Source: Nitrospira defluvii
GTDB taxonomy: Bacteria; Nitrospirota; Nitrospiria; Nitrospirales; Nitrospiraceae
Length of the DNA: 64,000 nt
Assembly: GCF_905220995.1 (NCBI RefSeq)
Contig: NZ_CAJNBJ010000001.1
Coordinates: 930,001 to 994,000 of the forward strand
Reading direction: 5' to 3'
Positions 38,345-48,092 of the stretch are shown one piece after another (positions within the stretch are counted from its first letter, which is position 1; every line of letters starts with the position of its first letter). The position numbers were made by a program, and so were the translations under genes. The notes under the pieces were generated by a model that was given only the letters and a program-made list of their open reading frames with translations, ran no database searches and had not been told where the DNA came from.

Positions 38345-39747
38345 TGCCGCTTCGCCTCCGGCTCACGCTCTGGTACGGAACGGCCCTGGCCCTGATTTTG
38401 ATGACCTTCTCCGTGGTGCTGTATACCATCACGGCCCGGAGCCTCCGCGATCAGGTTGATGAGTCGTTGCAGGAAACCGCATCGGCAGCCGTGCGCTCGC
38501 TGGAGAAACGTGGATTCCTGCCGTTGATCGATGAAGACGCGCTGTTGAGCCAGTTCCCCGAGTTGACCCGTATCGACAAATTCTTTCAAATCTTCAGTCC
38601 CACCGGGACGATCACCATCCGGTCACCCAACATCCGTCAACACGACGTGCCTCTTAGCCGATCGGCGCTTGAGGCGGCGTTTACCGGCAGCACCGTGTTC
38701 GAATCGGCGAGATATCCCAACGAGCCCCCGCTCCGGCTGGTCTCCGTTCCGATCATTTATCGCGGGTCTCTGCTTTACATCGTGCAGGTCGGCACGACCC
38801 TGGAAGGAGTCGAGGAAACCCTCCGCCGGTTCCTCCTGGTCCTGTTGGTCATGGCCCCGATCGCCTTAGTCGTGTCACTGGTGGGCGGCTGGTTTCTAGC
38901 CGGGCGCGCCTTGCGGCCGGTCGATTCCATTACCGTTGCGGCGCAACGGATTGCCGCGGGGGACCTGACGCAACGGCTCACTTCCGAACGATCCTCCGAC
39001 GAAATCGGGCGCCTGACCGACACCTTCAACAATATGATCGCGCGACTGGAAACCTCCTTCGCGCAAATCCGGCAATTCAGCAGCGATGCCTCCCACGAAC
39101 TGCGTACCCCGCTCACTGTCATGAAGGGCGAAAGCGAGTTGGTGTTGCGCCGGCCTCGCCCGGTGGAAGATTACATCGCCGTACTGGAAAGCAATCTGGA
39201 GGAAATCGACCGTATGTCGCGCATTGTGGAGGAACTCCTGTTCCTTTCACGGGCGGATATGGGGCAGGTGAAAACCGAGTGCGAGCCGGTTCGCCTGGAG
39301 GCGTTGGTGGAAGACATTCAACGCCAGGCCTGCCTGCTGGGCCAGGAACGAGCGATCGACGTCATCATGGGCACGATTCAGCCGGCTACCGTGCGTGGTG
39401 ACGAACTCCGGTTGCGGGAGCTCATTCTCAACCTCGTCGACAATGCCGTGAAGTATTCCTACCCGCATGGCAAAGTGGAAATTGATCTCCGGGTGGAAGG
39501 CCACTGGGCACGCCTCTCCGTGCGCGACTACGGAATCGGCATTCCCCCGGAGGCGCACAAACAAATCTTCGACCGTTTCTTCCGCACCGACGATGCGAGA
39601 GCCCACACGAAAAAAGGGACCGGACTCGGTCTGTCCATCTGCGCCTGGATTGCCGAGGCGCATCACGGCCACATCGAGGTACAGAGCGAGGTGGGCAAAG
39701 GCTCCACCTTTACGCTCGTACTTCCCCTCGCGCCACCAGCAGCTTAA
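38344..39747 (+). CDS. Sensor histidine kinase
   Basis: Membrane sensor kinase of 467 residues: first helix about residues 12-32, a periplasmic sensor loop of about 125 residues, second helix about 160-182, HAMP, the phosphoacceptor His251 in DASHELRTPLTVM, and an ATPase domain with NLVDNAVKYS, DYGIGIP and GTGLGLSIC. It phosphorylates the response regulator encoded just upstream. The sensed signal cannot be read from the loop; an envelope-stress cue fits the following htrA gene. Confidence 0.93.
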   Translation: MPLRLRLTLWYGTALALILMTFSVVLYTITARSLRDQVDESLQETASAAVRSLEKRGFLPLIDEDALLSQFPELTRIDKFFQIFSPTGTITIRSPNIRQHDVPLSRSALEAAFTGSTVFESARYPNEPPLRLVSVPIIYRGSLLYIVQVGTTLEGVEETLRRFLLVLLVMAPIALVVSLVGGWFLAGRALRPVDSITVAAQRIAAGDLTQRLTSERSSDEIGRLTDTFNNMIARLETSFAQIRQFSSDASHELRTPLTVMKGESELVLRRPRPVEDYIAVLESNLEEIDRMSRIVEELLFLSRADMGQVKTECEPVRLEALVEDIQRQACLLGQERAIDVIMGTIQPATVRGDELRLRELILNLVDNAVKYSYPHGKVEIDLRVEGHWARLSVRDYGIGIPPEAHKQIFDRFFRTDDARAHTKKGTGLGLSICAWIAEAHHGHIEVQSEVGKGSTFTLVLPLAPPAA

Positions 39748-39752
39748 GAACT

Positions 39753-39796
39753 TTTAATCCCACCTTAATTGGTTTCTCATCCACGGTTGCTACGTT
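39753..39796 (+). promoter_or_regulatory. htrA promoter with PmrA/QseB-like box
   Basis: TTTAA-N6-CTTAA occupies 39753-39768, close to the CTTAA-N6-CTTAA boxes bound by PmrA/QseB regulators; a further CTTAA lies at 39743. The three TTAA cores (39744, 39754, 39765) are one helical turn apart. A plausible -35 TTGGTT (39769-39774) and -10 TACGTT (39791-39796) start directly after the box, the usual position for a class II activator. Confidence 0.6.
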
Positions 39797-39867
39797 CCAA
39801 GTGAATCTCACGCGCGGGACCGTTTCTCGCGCAGGCCGATCACCGAACGTTTAGGAGGAGGAGTTCC

Positions 39868-41346
39868 ATGAAACGACCCGCGCAGTCCATGAGTCTGTTC
39901 GCCGGCGTCGCCGGTTTGGGTGCGGCTTTGATCTGGAGTTATACCCCTCTCACGTCATCTCACGCCTCGAATCCGTCGCCGAGCACCGACCCACGTCCGG
40001 TCGCAGTCGCCGGTGCGCTTCCCGCAGCCGGGTTCACCGATGTGGCGAAAACCGTCACCCCCGCAGTCGTCAACATCACGACAAGCGGCGCCGAGGAAGT
40101 GTCCGACGGGGGCCGTCACCGCGGACGCCCGGATGACTTCTTCGGAGCGCCGTTCGGTCCTCGGCGGTTCGGACCACCGATGGAACCGAAAGAGCGGCGC
40201 GGTGGCGGGCAGGGCTCAGGAGTCATCGTGTCCCCTGATGGCTATGTGCTCACCAACAACCATGTGATCGCAGGGGCCAAAACCGTGACCGTGATCCTTC
40301 CGGACAAACGTGAGTTCAAAGGACGGATCGTCGGCACTGATCCCAAGAGTGATGTGGCAGTGGTGAAAATTGACGCGGCGCAACTGCCGACCATTCCTTG
40401 GGGTGATTCCAGTCGGCTACAAGTGGGTGAGTATGTCCTGGCGGTGGGAAATCCGTTCGGCCTAAATTCTACCGTCACCCTGGGGATCGTGAGTGCTTTG
40501 GGCCGCGGACACATGGGCATCACGCAGTATGAAGATTTTATCCAGACCGATGCCGCCATCAATCCCGGGAACAGCGGCGGCGCGCTTGTGAATACCAGAG
40601 GTGAACTCGTCGGCATCAATACGGCCATCTTCTCCCAAACCGGAGGGTATCAGGGCGTGGGGTTCGCCGTGCCCACGGGCATGAGCAAGCCCATCTATGA
40701 AAGCCTCGTGAAGACCGGCAAAGTGGTACGCGGGTACCTCGGCATTGGCATCCAAGACCTGAACCAGGATCTCGCCAAGTCCTTCGGGGTCACAGGCAGT
40801 AACGGAGCTGTGGTGACCGATGTGAAAGAAGAGGGACCGGCGGACAAAGCCGGCATGAGGCAGGGTGATGTGATCCTCTCATTTCAAGGCACCCCGATCG
40901 AAGATGCCGTCACGCTTCAACGCGCAGTGACCCGGAGCGCAGTCGGCAGCAACGCCACCGTGAAGGTGATGCGGGATGGCCAAGAAAAGGAACTGGTCGT
41001 CACCATCGCCGAGTTGCCTGACAATCCGCAGGTGGCCAAGGCGGAGCCCGGGCCATCGGACCAGCCTCTGGCGGGACTGGCGGTGCAGGAACTCGATCGG
41101 GACACTGCGCAAGAACTCGGACTGAAGGGTAAGGTCCACGGAGTCGTGGTCACCGCGGTCGACCCGGACAGCGATGCGGAACGGGCGGGGTTGATGCCTG
41201 GCGACGTGATCCGCGAGATCAACCGCAAAGCGGTCACATCACTCAAGGAGTTCGATCAGGCGGCGTCACGTCTGAAGAAGGGCCAAACCGTGCTGGTCTT
41301 GATCAATAGACGGGGAGCATCTCTGTATCTCAGCGCCAAGGTGTAA
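39868..41346 (+). CDS. degP: HtrA/DegP-type periplasmic serine protease
   Basis: Do-family serine protease, 492 residues. A signal/anchor helix is at residues 7-25, then the trypsin-like domain with His132 (NNHVIAG), Asp162 (SDVAVVKID) and Ser236 (NPGNSGGAL), and two PDZ domains. It degrades or refolds damaged proteins in the periplasm. An AGGAGGAG site precedes the ATG. The gene follows the two-component system by 120 bp, behind a box likely bound by that system's regulator. Confidence 0.94.
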   Translation: MKRPAQSMSLFAGVAGLGAALIWSYTPLTSSHASNPSPSTDPRPVAVAGALPAAGFTDVAKTVTPAVVNITTSGAEEVSDGGRHRGRPDDFFGAPFGPRRFGPPMEPKERRGGGQGSGVIVSPDGYVLTNNHVIAGAKTVTVILPDKREFKGRIVGTDPKSDVAVVKIDAAQLPTIPWGDSSRLQVGEYVLAVGNPFGLNSTVTLGIVSALGRGHMGITQYEDFIQTDAAINPGNSGGALVNTRGELVGINTAIFSQTGGYQGVGFAVPTGMSKPIYESLVKTGKVVRGYLGIGIQDLNQDLAKSFGVTGSNGAVVTDVKEEGPADKAGMRQGDVILSFQGTPIEDAVTLQRAVTRSAVGSNATVKVMRDGQEKELVVTIAELPDNPQVAKAEPGPSDQPLAGLAVQELDRDTAQELGLKGKVHGVVVTAVDPDSDAERAGLMPGDVIREINRKAVTSLKEFDQAASRLKKGQTVLVLINRRGASLYLSAKV

Positions 41347-41385
41347 CAGGCAGGTCCCGGCGACGGGCTGCCGGTCGGCACAATC

Positions 41386-42840
41386 CTACCGGTAGCCCGT
41401 CCCGCTCTTCTTCGGCATCAGGAGGGTCGGGGATGCGCTGGAGGTTGCCCGCGCCGCCATCCCGGAGGCAGGTTGCGCGATGAGATCGTACCCAGCTACA
41501 TCCGTCACCGTCACCGAAATAAAGTCACCCGGCATTGCGATTCCACGTTCGCAATAGACCACCCCGTCGATCTCGGGCGCCAACCCCTCATGCCTGGCCT
41601 CAAGCAGCCGGTCTGATTCTTCCGACACTCCATCCACCAGGACGTCGATCGTACGGCCGAGATACTGCCGGTTCTTGGACTCTGAAATCGACTCCTGCAG
41701 CGCCAGCAATTCGTTGCGGCGCTCTTCCATCACGGCCTGCTCGACTTTGTGATCGAGATCAACCGCCGACGTCCCTTCCTCGTCTGAATAGAGAAACACC
41801 GCAACACGATCAAACTCCATGTCCAGGACGAATTGCCGCAGTTCCTCAAACATGGCGTCCGTCTCGCCGGGAAACCCGACGATAAACGCCGTGCGAAAGA
41901 ACACGCCGGGAATCTTCGTGCGGATGCGTTCAACCAGCTTGGTGACATGTGTGCGATCGCCCAGCCGATGCATACGCTTCAACATGCCATCGCTGATATG
42001 CTGCAACGGCATGTCGAGATACTTCGTGATGCGCGGGCCTTCGGCATAGAGGTCCAATAGCTCATCAGTGACTTGCTGTGGGTACAAATAGAAGGGTCTG
42101 ATCCACCGTACGTCATCGACTTTGATCAATTCGCGCAGGAGCGCCGTGAGTCCTTGCTTCAACCCAATGTCAACGCCGTAGTTGATCGTATCCTGAGAGA
42201 TCAGGTTGAGTTCCTTCACGCCTTCCTGCCCCAACCGCTTCGCCTCCGCCACGATCGAGTCGATCGGGCGGCTTCGCTGCTTGCCCCTCATGATCGGGAT
42301 GGCGCAGAACGCACAGTTGCGGTTACAGCCTTCGGCAATCTTGAGATAGGCGCTGTGGGGGGTCCCAAGACGGAGACGTGGCGTCTCGGCATCGTACAAG
42401 TAGGGTGGCTGGCCGAGCCAGACACGTTGTTGGCGGGCTTTGGGAGCCAGCAGGCTGCGACAAATCTCGGCGATGCGACCGAACTCGCCCGTTCCGACCA
42501 CACCATCAAGTTCAGGGAGTTCCTTCAGGAGTTCGCCCTGGTACCGCTGCGCCAGACACCCGGCGGCAATCAATACGCGACAGGACCCGGACTTTTTGAG
42601 GCGTCCGTGCTCGATGATGCTGTTGATCGACTCCTGCTTGGCTTCCTCAATAAATCCACAGGTATTGATGATGACCACCTCGGCGGCACGTGCGTCGCCG
42701 GTCAGTTGAAATCCGCCCGCCACCAGCGTGCCGAGCATGACCTCGGAATCGACCTGATTCTTGGAACAACCCAGATTCACGAAACCGATGGTGGGTTTCG
42801 TGCGTTTTGTGCGTGATGGAGTAATCAATGATGAAGCCAT
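41386..42840 (-). CDS. rimO: Ribosomal protein S12 methylthiotransferase RimO
   Basis: Radical-SAM methylthiotransferase of 484 residues. The N-terminal UPF0004 domain carries the auxiliary cluster cysteines (NLGCSKNQVDSE and NTCGFIEEAK), the radical-SAM CxxxCxxC triad is in GCNRNCAFCAIP, and a TRAM domain ends the protein. It methylthiolates Asp of ribosomal protein S12. Length is slightly over the usual 440, due to extra residues at both ends (a serine/threonine-rich start and a tail after the TRAM domain). Confidence 0.95.
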   Translation of the reverse strand: MASSLITPSRTKRTKPTIGFVNLGCSKNQVDSEVMLGTLVAGGFQLTGDARAAEVVIINTCGFIEEAKQESINSIIEHGRLKKSGSCRVLIAAGCLAQRYQGELLKELPELDGVVGTGEFGRIAEICRSLLAPKARQQRVWLGQPPYLYDAETPRLRLGTPHSAYLKIAEGCNRNCAFCAIPIMRGKQRSRPIDSIVAEAKRLGQEGVKELNLISQDTINYGVDIGLKQGLTALLRELIKVDDVRWIRPFYLYPQQVTDELLDLYAEGPRITKYLDMPLQHISDGMLKRMHRLGDRTHVTKLVERIRTKIPGVFFRTAFIVGFPGETDAMFEELRQFVLDMEFDRVAVFLYSDEEGTSAVDLDHKVEQAVMEERRNELLALQESISESKNRQYLGRTIDVLVDGVSEESDRLLEARHEGLAPEIDGVVYCERGIAMPGDFISVTVTDVAGYDLIAQPASGMAARATSSASPTLLMPKKSGTGYR

Positions 42841-42888
42841 AGTCGCTGAGTCTACGAAAGGCCGGAAAAGTCTGTCAAACGAGGCCTC

Positions 42889-42918
42889 TTGCTATTCCAG
42901 CCGAAGCTGTCCTAGATT
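42889..42918 (+). promoter_or_regulatory. Promoter of gamma-CA gene, probably leaderless
   Basis: TTGCTA at 42889-42894 and TAGATT at 42913-42918 are 18 bp apart. The predicted transcription start is at about 42925, on the ATG at 42924. Confidence 0.5.
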
Positions 42919-42923
42919 GCCTC

Positions 42924-43463
42924 ATGATTCGAACCTTTCAGGGCATCGCGCCGACGGTTCCCCCCTCCTGCTTTATCGAAGACACCGCCGTCATCATCGG
43001 CGACGTCGTCATGGGCGAAGAATGCAGTGCCTGGTTTCACGCCGTCATTCGAGGCGATGTCAATTACATCCGCATCGGGCACCGGACGAATGTGCAGGAC
43101 CTCTGCATGTTACACGTGACGCACGACACCCACCCCCTCATCATTGGCGACGACGTCACGATCGGCCATCACGTGGTGCTGCACGGCTGCACCATTCACA
43201 ACCGGGTCCTGGTCGGCATGGGTGCCATCGTCATGGACGGGGCGGTGATCGGAGAAGATTCAGTCGTCGGCGCCGGAGCCTTGGTCACAGAGAATACCAT
43301 CGTGCCTCCCAAGAGTCTGATCCTGGGATCACCCGCCAAGGTCAAACGGCCTGTCACGGAGCAGGAACTCGCCTGGATTCGAGAATCGGCGCAGAACTAT
43401 ATCCGCTATTCCCGCCAATACCTCTCGGGGCCGGAGAAGCCCCCCCCAGGATTTTGGGTCTAG
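42924..43463 (+). CDS. Gamma-carbonic-anhydrase-like hexapeptide protein
   Basis: Left-handed beta-helix protein of the YrdA/PaaY/gamma-carbonic anhydrase family, 179 residues. Hexapeptide repeats are visible through residues 20-140 and the zinc-ligand histidines are in LHVTHDTHP and IGHHVVLHGC. Most stand-alone members have no proven carbonic anhydrase activity, so hydration of CO2 is only a possibility. It is divergent from rimO with 83 bp between them. Confidence 0.9.
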   Translation: MIRTFQGIAPTVPPSCFIEDTAVIIGDVVMGEECSAWFHAVIRGDVNYIRIGHRTNVQDLCMLHVTHDTHPLIIGDDVTIGHHVVLHGCTIHNRVLVGMGAIVMDGAVIGEDSVVGAGALVTENTIVPPKSLILGSPAKVKRPVTEQELAWIRESAQNYIRYSRQYLSGPEKPPPGFWV

Positions 43464-43509
43464 CGGGGGTCCGCAACACCACCGGCTCCTATTCACAGCA
43501 CACAACCCG

Positions 43510-44208
43510 CTACCCGATCCACATGAAACAAAGCGGGTCCCCCACCGTAGGCGACGCAAATGTCTGCTGTTCGATCCTGTAGGGAATTCCTCGCCGGTGA
43601 CACCACTCAGCCACCCAGACCGCCTCTTCCACGGTCGTGGTCACTAATCCCGGCACCGTAAGCCGAGCGAGGCACCGATTCACCAGCATGGCCACCGTGC
43701 GCTGTTGCGGGATGAACTTGCGCGCATCGAATGTGACCGGATTCGCCTGCCCGTATGACAGGGCCGACAGTTCCGGAAACCGTTCGGGATCATTCAGTAC
43801 GCTGACCAACCAGAGATGGTCCACCCGGCCTTTCACCGAACCGGCGTCCTGATGAAGCACCCGAATCGGGTATTTCGCGCAGGCTCGATTCAGCAGCTGT
43901 ACTTCCTGTCGGCGCAGATTGCAGGCTGCGACGCGCCGTCCCAGCTCCATGGTTTCCATGGCGAGCGCCGGAAGTTCCGCCACACCCGCCCCCACATACA
44001 GACTGGCACCACCCGGCGTCAGTCTGGACAGGAGGGCATTGGCGACTCGCGTCCCAAGACGTTGGCAGAGCCCCCGTTTCGCCTTCCAAAATTCGTCACC
44101 ACCTTCGTCGCAGTAAATCGGACCCAACCGCGCATAGTCGAGGCGGGCAAATATCTCCCTGATGGCGCGTCTGGTTGACGAGCTGATGGTGACCTTCTTC
44201 CGCGCCAT
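43510..44208 (-). CDS. Unknown protein, possible SAM-fold
   Basis: A 232-residue protein from the ATG at 44208 that I cannot name. The core ASLYVGAGVAELPALAMETME resembles a Rossmann loop followed by VAACNLRRQEV and an alternating strand-helix pattern as in SAM-dependent methyltransferases (nicotianamine-synthase-like folds also look like this). N terminus is Lys/Arg-rich. It precedes argB-hslU on the same strand but with 50 bp between, reading away from the gamma-CA gene on a converging course. Confidence 0.55.
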   Translation of the reverse strand: MARKKVTISSSTRRAIREIFARLDYARLGPIYCDEGGDEFWKAKRGLCQRLGTRVANALLSRLTPGGASLYVGAGVAELPALAMETMELGRRVAACNLRRQEVQLLNRACAKYPIRVLHQDAGSVKGRVDHLWLVSVLNDPERFPELSALSYGQANPVTFDARKFIPQQRTVAMLVNRCLARLTVPGLVTTTVEEAVWVAEWCHRRGIPYRIEQQTFASPTVGDPLCFMWIG

Positions 44209-44259
44209 GGACACTCCGATCAACGACCGATGATGAACCGGGCCTCGCACAGCCAGAGG

Positions 44260-45156
44260 CTACGCAACGATCTCGGTTCCAATGCCTTTGTGAGTAAAGA
44301 TTTCGAGCAAAATGGCGTGCGGCACCCGCCCGTCGATGATATGCGCTTTCCCCACGCCGCCGGCCAATGCATCCAAACAGGCATGCACCTTCGGCAACAT
44401 GCCCTCACTGATGGTCCCGCGTTTGACCATGCGCTGGACGTCCTTGCGGGAGACCGTCGACAGATGGCGGCCATTGGCATCGCGTATCCCTTTGACATCG
44501 GTCAGCATCACCAACTTTTCTGCCCGCAACGCCGCCGCAATCGCGCCCGCGACCAGATCGGCATTAATGTTGTACGTGTTGCCCTCCCGATCCGTCCCGA
44601 TGGGGGCGATGACGGGAATGTAGTGATCTTCCTGTAGTTTGAGGAGCAGGGTGGGGTCGATCGACTTCACATCTCCGACAAACCCGAAATCCGCGTCGCT
44701 GTCGTCGACATCCATGTCCTTCTCGATGCTTTCTGCCCAAGCCTTTGCGGTCAACGGCTTGGTCAACATCAATCCCCCGTCCTTGCCGCTCAGTCCGACC
44801 GCCTGCCCGCCGTGCCGATTGAGCAGATCGACAATTTCCATATTGATTCGACCGGCCAAGACCATCTCCACAATTTCCATCGTCGCGGCATCAGTCACCC
44901 GCACTCCATGCTTGAACTTGGCTTCCATGCCCAACCGATCCAGCATCTGATCGATTTGCGGACCACCTCCATGCACAACGACCGGATTCAGCCCGACATA
45001 CTTGAGCAGGACGACGTTTTGCGCAAACCGCGCTTTGAGCGAAGGGTCCGTCATCGCATGACCCCCGTACTTCACGACGACGGTCTTCCCCTTGAAGGTA
45101 CGGATGTACGGCAGCGCCTCGATCAGCACATCGGCCTTTTTAATCAGTTTGTTCAT
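44260..45156 (-). CDS. argB: Acetylglutamate kinase
   Basis: Amino-acid kinase-fold enzyme of 298 residues that phosphorylates N-acetylglutamate in arginine synthesis. Visible: the N-terminal VVKYGGHAM, the substrate block NPVVVHGGGPQIDQML, and the late NINADLVAGAIAAAL. It is the last of a five-gene block with hslU 30 bp upstream; this linkage of argB to hslVU is genome-specific rather than functional. Confidence 0.96.
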   Translation of the reverse strand: MNKLIKKADVLIEALPYIRTFKGKTVVVKYGGHAMTDPSLKARFAQNVVLLKYVGLNPVVVHGGGPQIDQMLDRLGMEAKFKHGVRVTDAATMEIVEMVLAGRINMEIVDLLNRHGGQAVGLSGKDGGLMLTKPLTAKAWAESIEKDMDVDDSDADFGFVGDVKSIDPTLLLKLQEDHYIPVIAPIGTDREGNTYNINADLVAGAIAAALRAEKLVMLTDVKGIRDANGRHLSTVSRKDVQRMVKRGTISEGMLPKVHACLDALAGGVGKAHIIDGRVPHAILLEIFTHKGIGTEIVA

Positions 45157-45186
45157 GCGTCACTCCTCGCTCCACCCGCGGCCGGA

Positions 45187-46590
45187 CTACAGAATGTAGC
45201 GGCTCAGGTCTTGATCCTTCACAATAGTCTGCAAGCGCTCGCGTACATAGACGGCATCGACCACAACGCGCTTCTCCTGCATGTCGGACCCTTCGAACGA
45301 CACCTGTTCGAGGAGGCGCTCCATAATCGTAAACAGGCGACGGGCCCCGATATTTTCGGTGCGGTCGTTGACCTGTACGGCTGTCGCCGCGATTTCCGCC
45401 AAACCGTCCTCTGTAAATTCGACGTTGAGCCCTTCCGTCGCCATGAGCGCGTGGTACTGGCGCACTAACGCTCCCCGTGGTTCGGTCAGGATACGGACAA
45501 AGTCTTCTTTGGTGAGCGGCGCCAGTTCGACACGTATGGGAAACCGACCCTGAAGCTCGGGAATGAGATCCGATGGTTTGGCCACATGGAAGGCCCCGGC
45601 GGCGATGAAAAGGATATGGTCAGTCTGGACGGCACCGTGTTTCGTGCTGACGGTCGATCCTTCCACAATCGGCAAGAGGTCGCGTTGTACGCCCTCACGG
45701 GACACATCCGGGCCCAAGGCGCGCTCACGGCCGGCGATTTTATCGATCTCGTCCAAAAAGACGATGCCGGTCTGCTCGACTTTGGTGATGGCTTCCCGCA
45801 CCACCTCGTCCATGTCGATCAGTTTCTGGGCTTCCTCCTGAGTCACATGCTTCAGGGCGTCGGGCACTTTCATCACCCGCTTCTTTTTCTTTCCCTGGAA
45901 CATGCCGCCCAGCATGTCACGGAGGTTCCCTTCGAGGTCTTCCATCCCGCCCGCGTTGGAGATGACCCCGAGCGGCAATGCCCGTTCCTTCACCTCTACT
46001 TCTACGGATCGCTGATCCAGTTTGCCCTCGCGCAATTGCAATCGCAGCTTCGAGCGCGTGGCGTCTGACGACTCGGTGGGCTCTGCAGCCTCGGCACGCG
46101 ACGCGCCATGATCGAATCCGGGTGGGACTGAGCGGGACGGTGCGCCGGGCAATAACAAATCGAGCAGCCGTTCTTCCCCGAGCCGCGACGCTTTCTCTTG
46201 TACATCCTCTAAATGTTTGGTCTTCACCAAACTGATCGCCAATTCCGTGAGGTCACGAATGATGGATTCCACATCCCGGCCGACATAACCAACTTCGGTA
46301 AACTTGGACGCCTCCACCTTGATGAAGGGCGCCTCCGCAAGCTTGGCCAGGCGCCGGGCGATTTCGGTTTTCCCCACGCCGGTGGGACCAATCATGATGA
46401 TGTTCTTGGGCATCACCTCATCGCGCAACTCCGGGGCCAATTGCTGCCGACGCCAGCGGTTCCGCAAGGCGATCGCCACCATGCGTTTGGCATCCTGCTG
46501 GCCGATCACATACCGGTCCAGCGCCTCGACAATCTGCCGGGGAGTCAGGCTATTCACATTGAGTGGACGAGCAGTTGATTCGGTCGTCAT
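45187..46590 (-). CDS. hslU: HslU ATPase, unfoldase of the HslVU protease
   Basis: AAA+ unfoldase of 467 residues. It unfolds substrates and feeds them into the HslV peptidase. Walker [16 protein letters not shown] and Walker [11 protein letters not shown] are present, and the C terminus ends in the short hydrophobic tail (SRYIL) that docks in HslV. The I domain between residues about 110 and 230 is visible as a charged insertion. It follows hslV by 12 bp. Confidence 0.97.
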   Translation of the reverse strand: MTTESTARPLNVNSLTPRQIVEALDRYVIGQQDAKRMVAIALRNRWRRQQLAPELRDEVMPKNIIMIGPTGVGKTEIARRLAKLAEAPFIKVEASKFTEVGYVGRDVESIIRDLTELAISLVKTKHLEDVQEKASRLGEERLLDLLLPGAPSRSVPPGFDHGASRAEAAEPTESSDATRSKLRLQLREGKLDQRSVEVEVKERALPLGVISNAGGMEDLEGNLRDMLGGMFQGKKKKRVMKVPDALKHVTQEEAQKLIDMDEVVREAITKVEQTGIVFLDEIDKIAGRERALGPDVSREGVQRDLLPIVEGSTVSTKHGAVQTDHILFIAAGAFHVAKPSDLIPELQGRFPIRVELAPLTKEDFVRILTEPRGALVRQYHALMATEGLNVEFTEDGLAEIAATAVQVNDRTENIGARRLFTIMERLLEQVSFEGSDMQEKRVVVDAVYVRERLQTIVKDQDLSRYIL

Positions 46591-46602
46591 GGCAGGCCGA
46601 TC

Positions 46603-47139
46603 CTAACGTGACAGCGATTCGAGCACAATCTGCTGGTTGGTATAAATGTCGATCCCCCCGGCAATCAAGAGCGATTCCCGGACAATCTGTTCGGCGGCCA
46701 GCTCAGAATGTCCCAACAACGCGCGGGCAGCAGCCAGTGCATAGGGCCCACCCGAGCCAATCGCGAGAATGCCGTCCTCCGGCTCAACGACATCGCCGGT
46801 ACCGGAAATAATGAAGGAATGATCACGATCCGCCACGGCCAACAGCGCCTCCAGGCGGCGCAAGACTCGATCCGTGCGCCAGTCTTTGGCTAATTCAACG
46901 GCGGCTCTGGTGAGGTTGCCCCGATACTCAGCCAATTTGGCTTCAAATTTCTCGAACAGGGTAAAGGCATCCGCCGTCGCACCGGCAAATCCGGACAAGA
47001 CCGCATCGTTATGCATCCGTCGCATTTTCCTGGCATTATGTTTCATCACCGTCGTCCCGACCGTGACTTGCCCGTCACACCCCATCGTCACCTGATTGCC
47101 CCGCCTGACACATAACACCGTCGTCGATCGAATCCTCAT
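46603..47139 (-). CDS. hslV: HslV peptidase subunit
   Basis: Threonine peptidase of 178 residues, the proteolytic core of HslVU. The mature N-terminal catalytic Thr follows a five-residue propeptide (MRIRS then TTVLCVRR). Conserved blocks [10 protein letters not shown] and [15 protein letters not shown] are seen. Its start overlaps the xerC stop and hslU follows by 12 bp, so expression of both subunits is linked. Confidence 0.97.
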   Translation of the reverse strand: MRIRSTTVLCVRRGNQVTMGCDGQVTVGTTVMKHNARKMRRMHNDAVLSGFAGATADAFTLFEKFEAKLAEYRGNLTRAAVELAKDWRTDRVLRRLEALLAVADRDHSFIISGTGDVVEPEDGILAIGSGGPYALAAARALLGHSELAAEQIVRESLLIAGGIDIYTNQQIVLESLSR

Positions 47140-48092
47140 CGGGTCCTCTTCTGCTTGGCCACCACACTCGCCTCCCCCGGATTGACGGCACGAGGATGGG
47201 TGCGATCGTATAACGCGAGTAACTGGTCTGTCGCAAGATGCGTGTACCTCTGAGTGGTGCTGAGCGACACGTGTCCCAACATTTCCTGAATGGCACGGAG
47301 ATCGGCGCCTTCATCCAGGAGATGCGTGGCAAAGGAGTGTCGCAAAGTGTGCGGATGAATCGCTCCCCCGGCAAGCTGCCGGGAATATTTCCCCACAATG
47401 CGGGCTACCGTTCTGGTGGTCAACCGCCCCCCGCGGTGATTACGAAACACGGCACCTGCATCAGAGGGTCGTCGGGCAGAGGCTCCGGGCGCTACGCCGA
47501 CCTGCGCATGGTAGGCATCAATGGCGTCAAGCGCCAGCTGGCTGATGGGAATCACACGCTCCTTCCGGCCCTTGCCGCGAACGCGCACCACGCCTTCACT
47601 TCGCGAGAGATCTTCGTAATTCATCCCGACCAGCTCACTGACACGCGCACCCGTCGAATAGAGGGTTTCGAGGATGGCACGATCCCGCAAGGTCTCCCCT
47701 TGCGGCCCCTCGGGGAGTTCCATCAGAGCTCCGGCCTCATCCTTCGTCAGAACCTGAGGAAGAGGTTTGGGCAGCTTCGGCGCGCGTACATCCTCGGCGG
47801 GACTGATCGGAAGCCGGCCGACCTTTACCTGGTAACGAAAGAAACTCCGCAGACAGGCTAATTTTCTCGCCAACGACGTCTTCTTGTCCCCCTGACGATC
47901 CCGGGCGGCGAGAAACTCACGAATCAACGCCGCATCAATCGACTCGAGGGGCACCCTCCCACGAGATTGTGCCCGCGCGCCGGCAAAAGCTTGAAACTGA
48001 GCCAAGTCGGACTCATACGCACGAATGGTCTGGGGAGAGGCGCCGTCCTGCACCACCAGGACGTCTAGGAAAGCCCGGACTGCGCGATCCAT
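47136..48092 (-). CDS. xerC: Tyrosine recombinase XerC
   Basis: Site-specific recombinase of 318 residues for chromosome dimer resolution at dif with XerD. The N-terminal SAM-like domain begins [18 protein letters not shown]; catalytic residues are Arg in [12 protein letters not shown], His-x-x-Arg in [15 protein letters not shown], and Tyr in [10 protein letters not shown]. Its start overlaps trmFO and its stop overlaps hslV, as in the common trmFO-xerC-hslVU arrangement. It is not an island integrase. Confidence 0.95.
   Translation of the reverse strand: MDRAVRAFLDVLVVQDGASPQTIRAYESDLAQFQAFAGARAQSRGRVPLESIDAALIREFLAARDRQGDKKTSLARKLACLRSFFRYQVKVGRLPISPAEDVRAPKLPKPLPQVLTKDEAGALMELPEGPQGETLRDRAILETLYSTGARVSELVGMNYEDLSRSEGVVRVRGKGRKERVIPISQLALDAIDAYHAQVGVAPGASARRPSDAGAVFRNHRGGRLTTRTVARIVGKYSRQLAGGAIHPHTLRHSFATHLLDEGADLRAIQEMLGHVSLSTTQRYTHLATDQLLALYDRTHPRAVNPGEASVVAKQKRTR

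Noticed and set aside
47136-48092. XerC gene as part of the island
   Set aside because: It lies outside attL in the conserved trmFO-xerC-hslVU order and has the dif-recombinase length.
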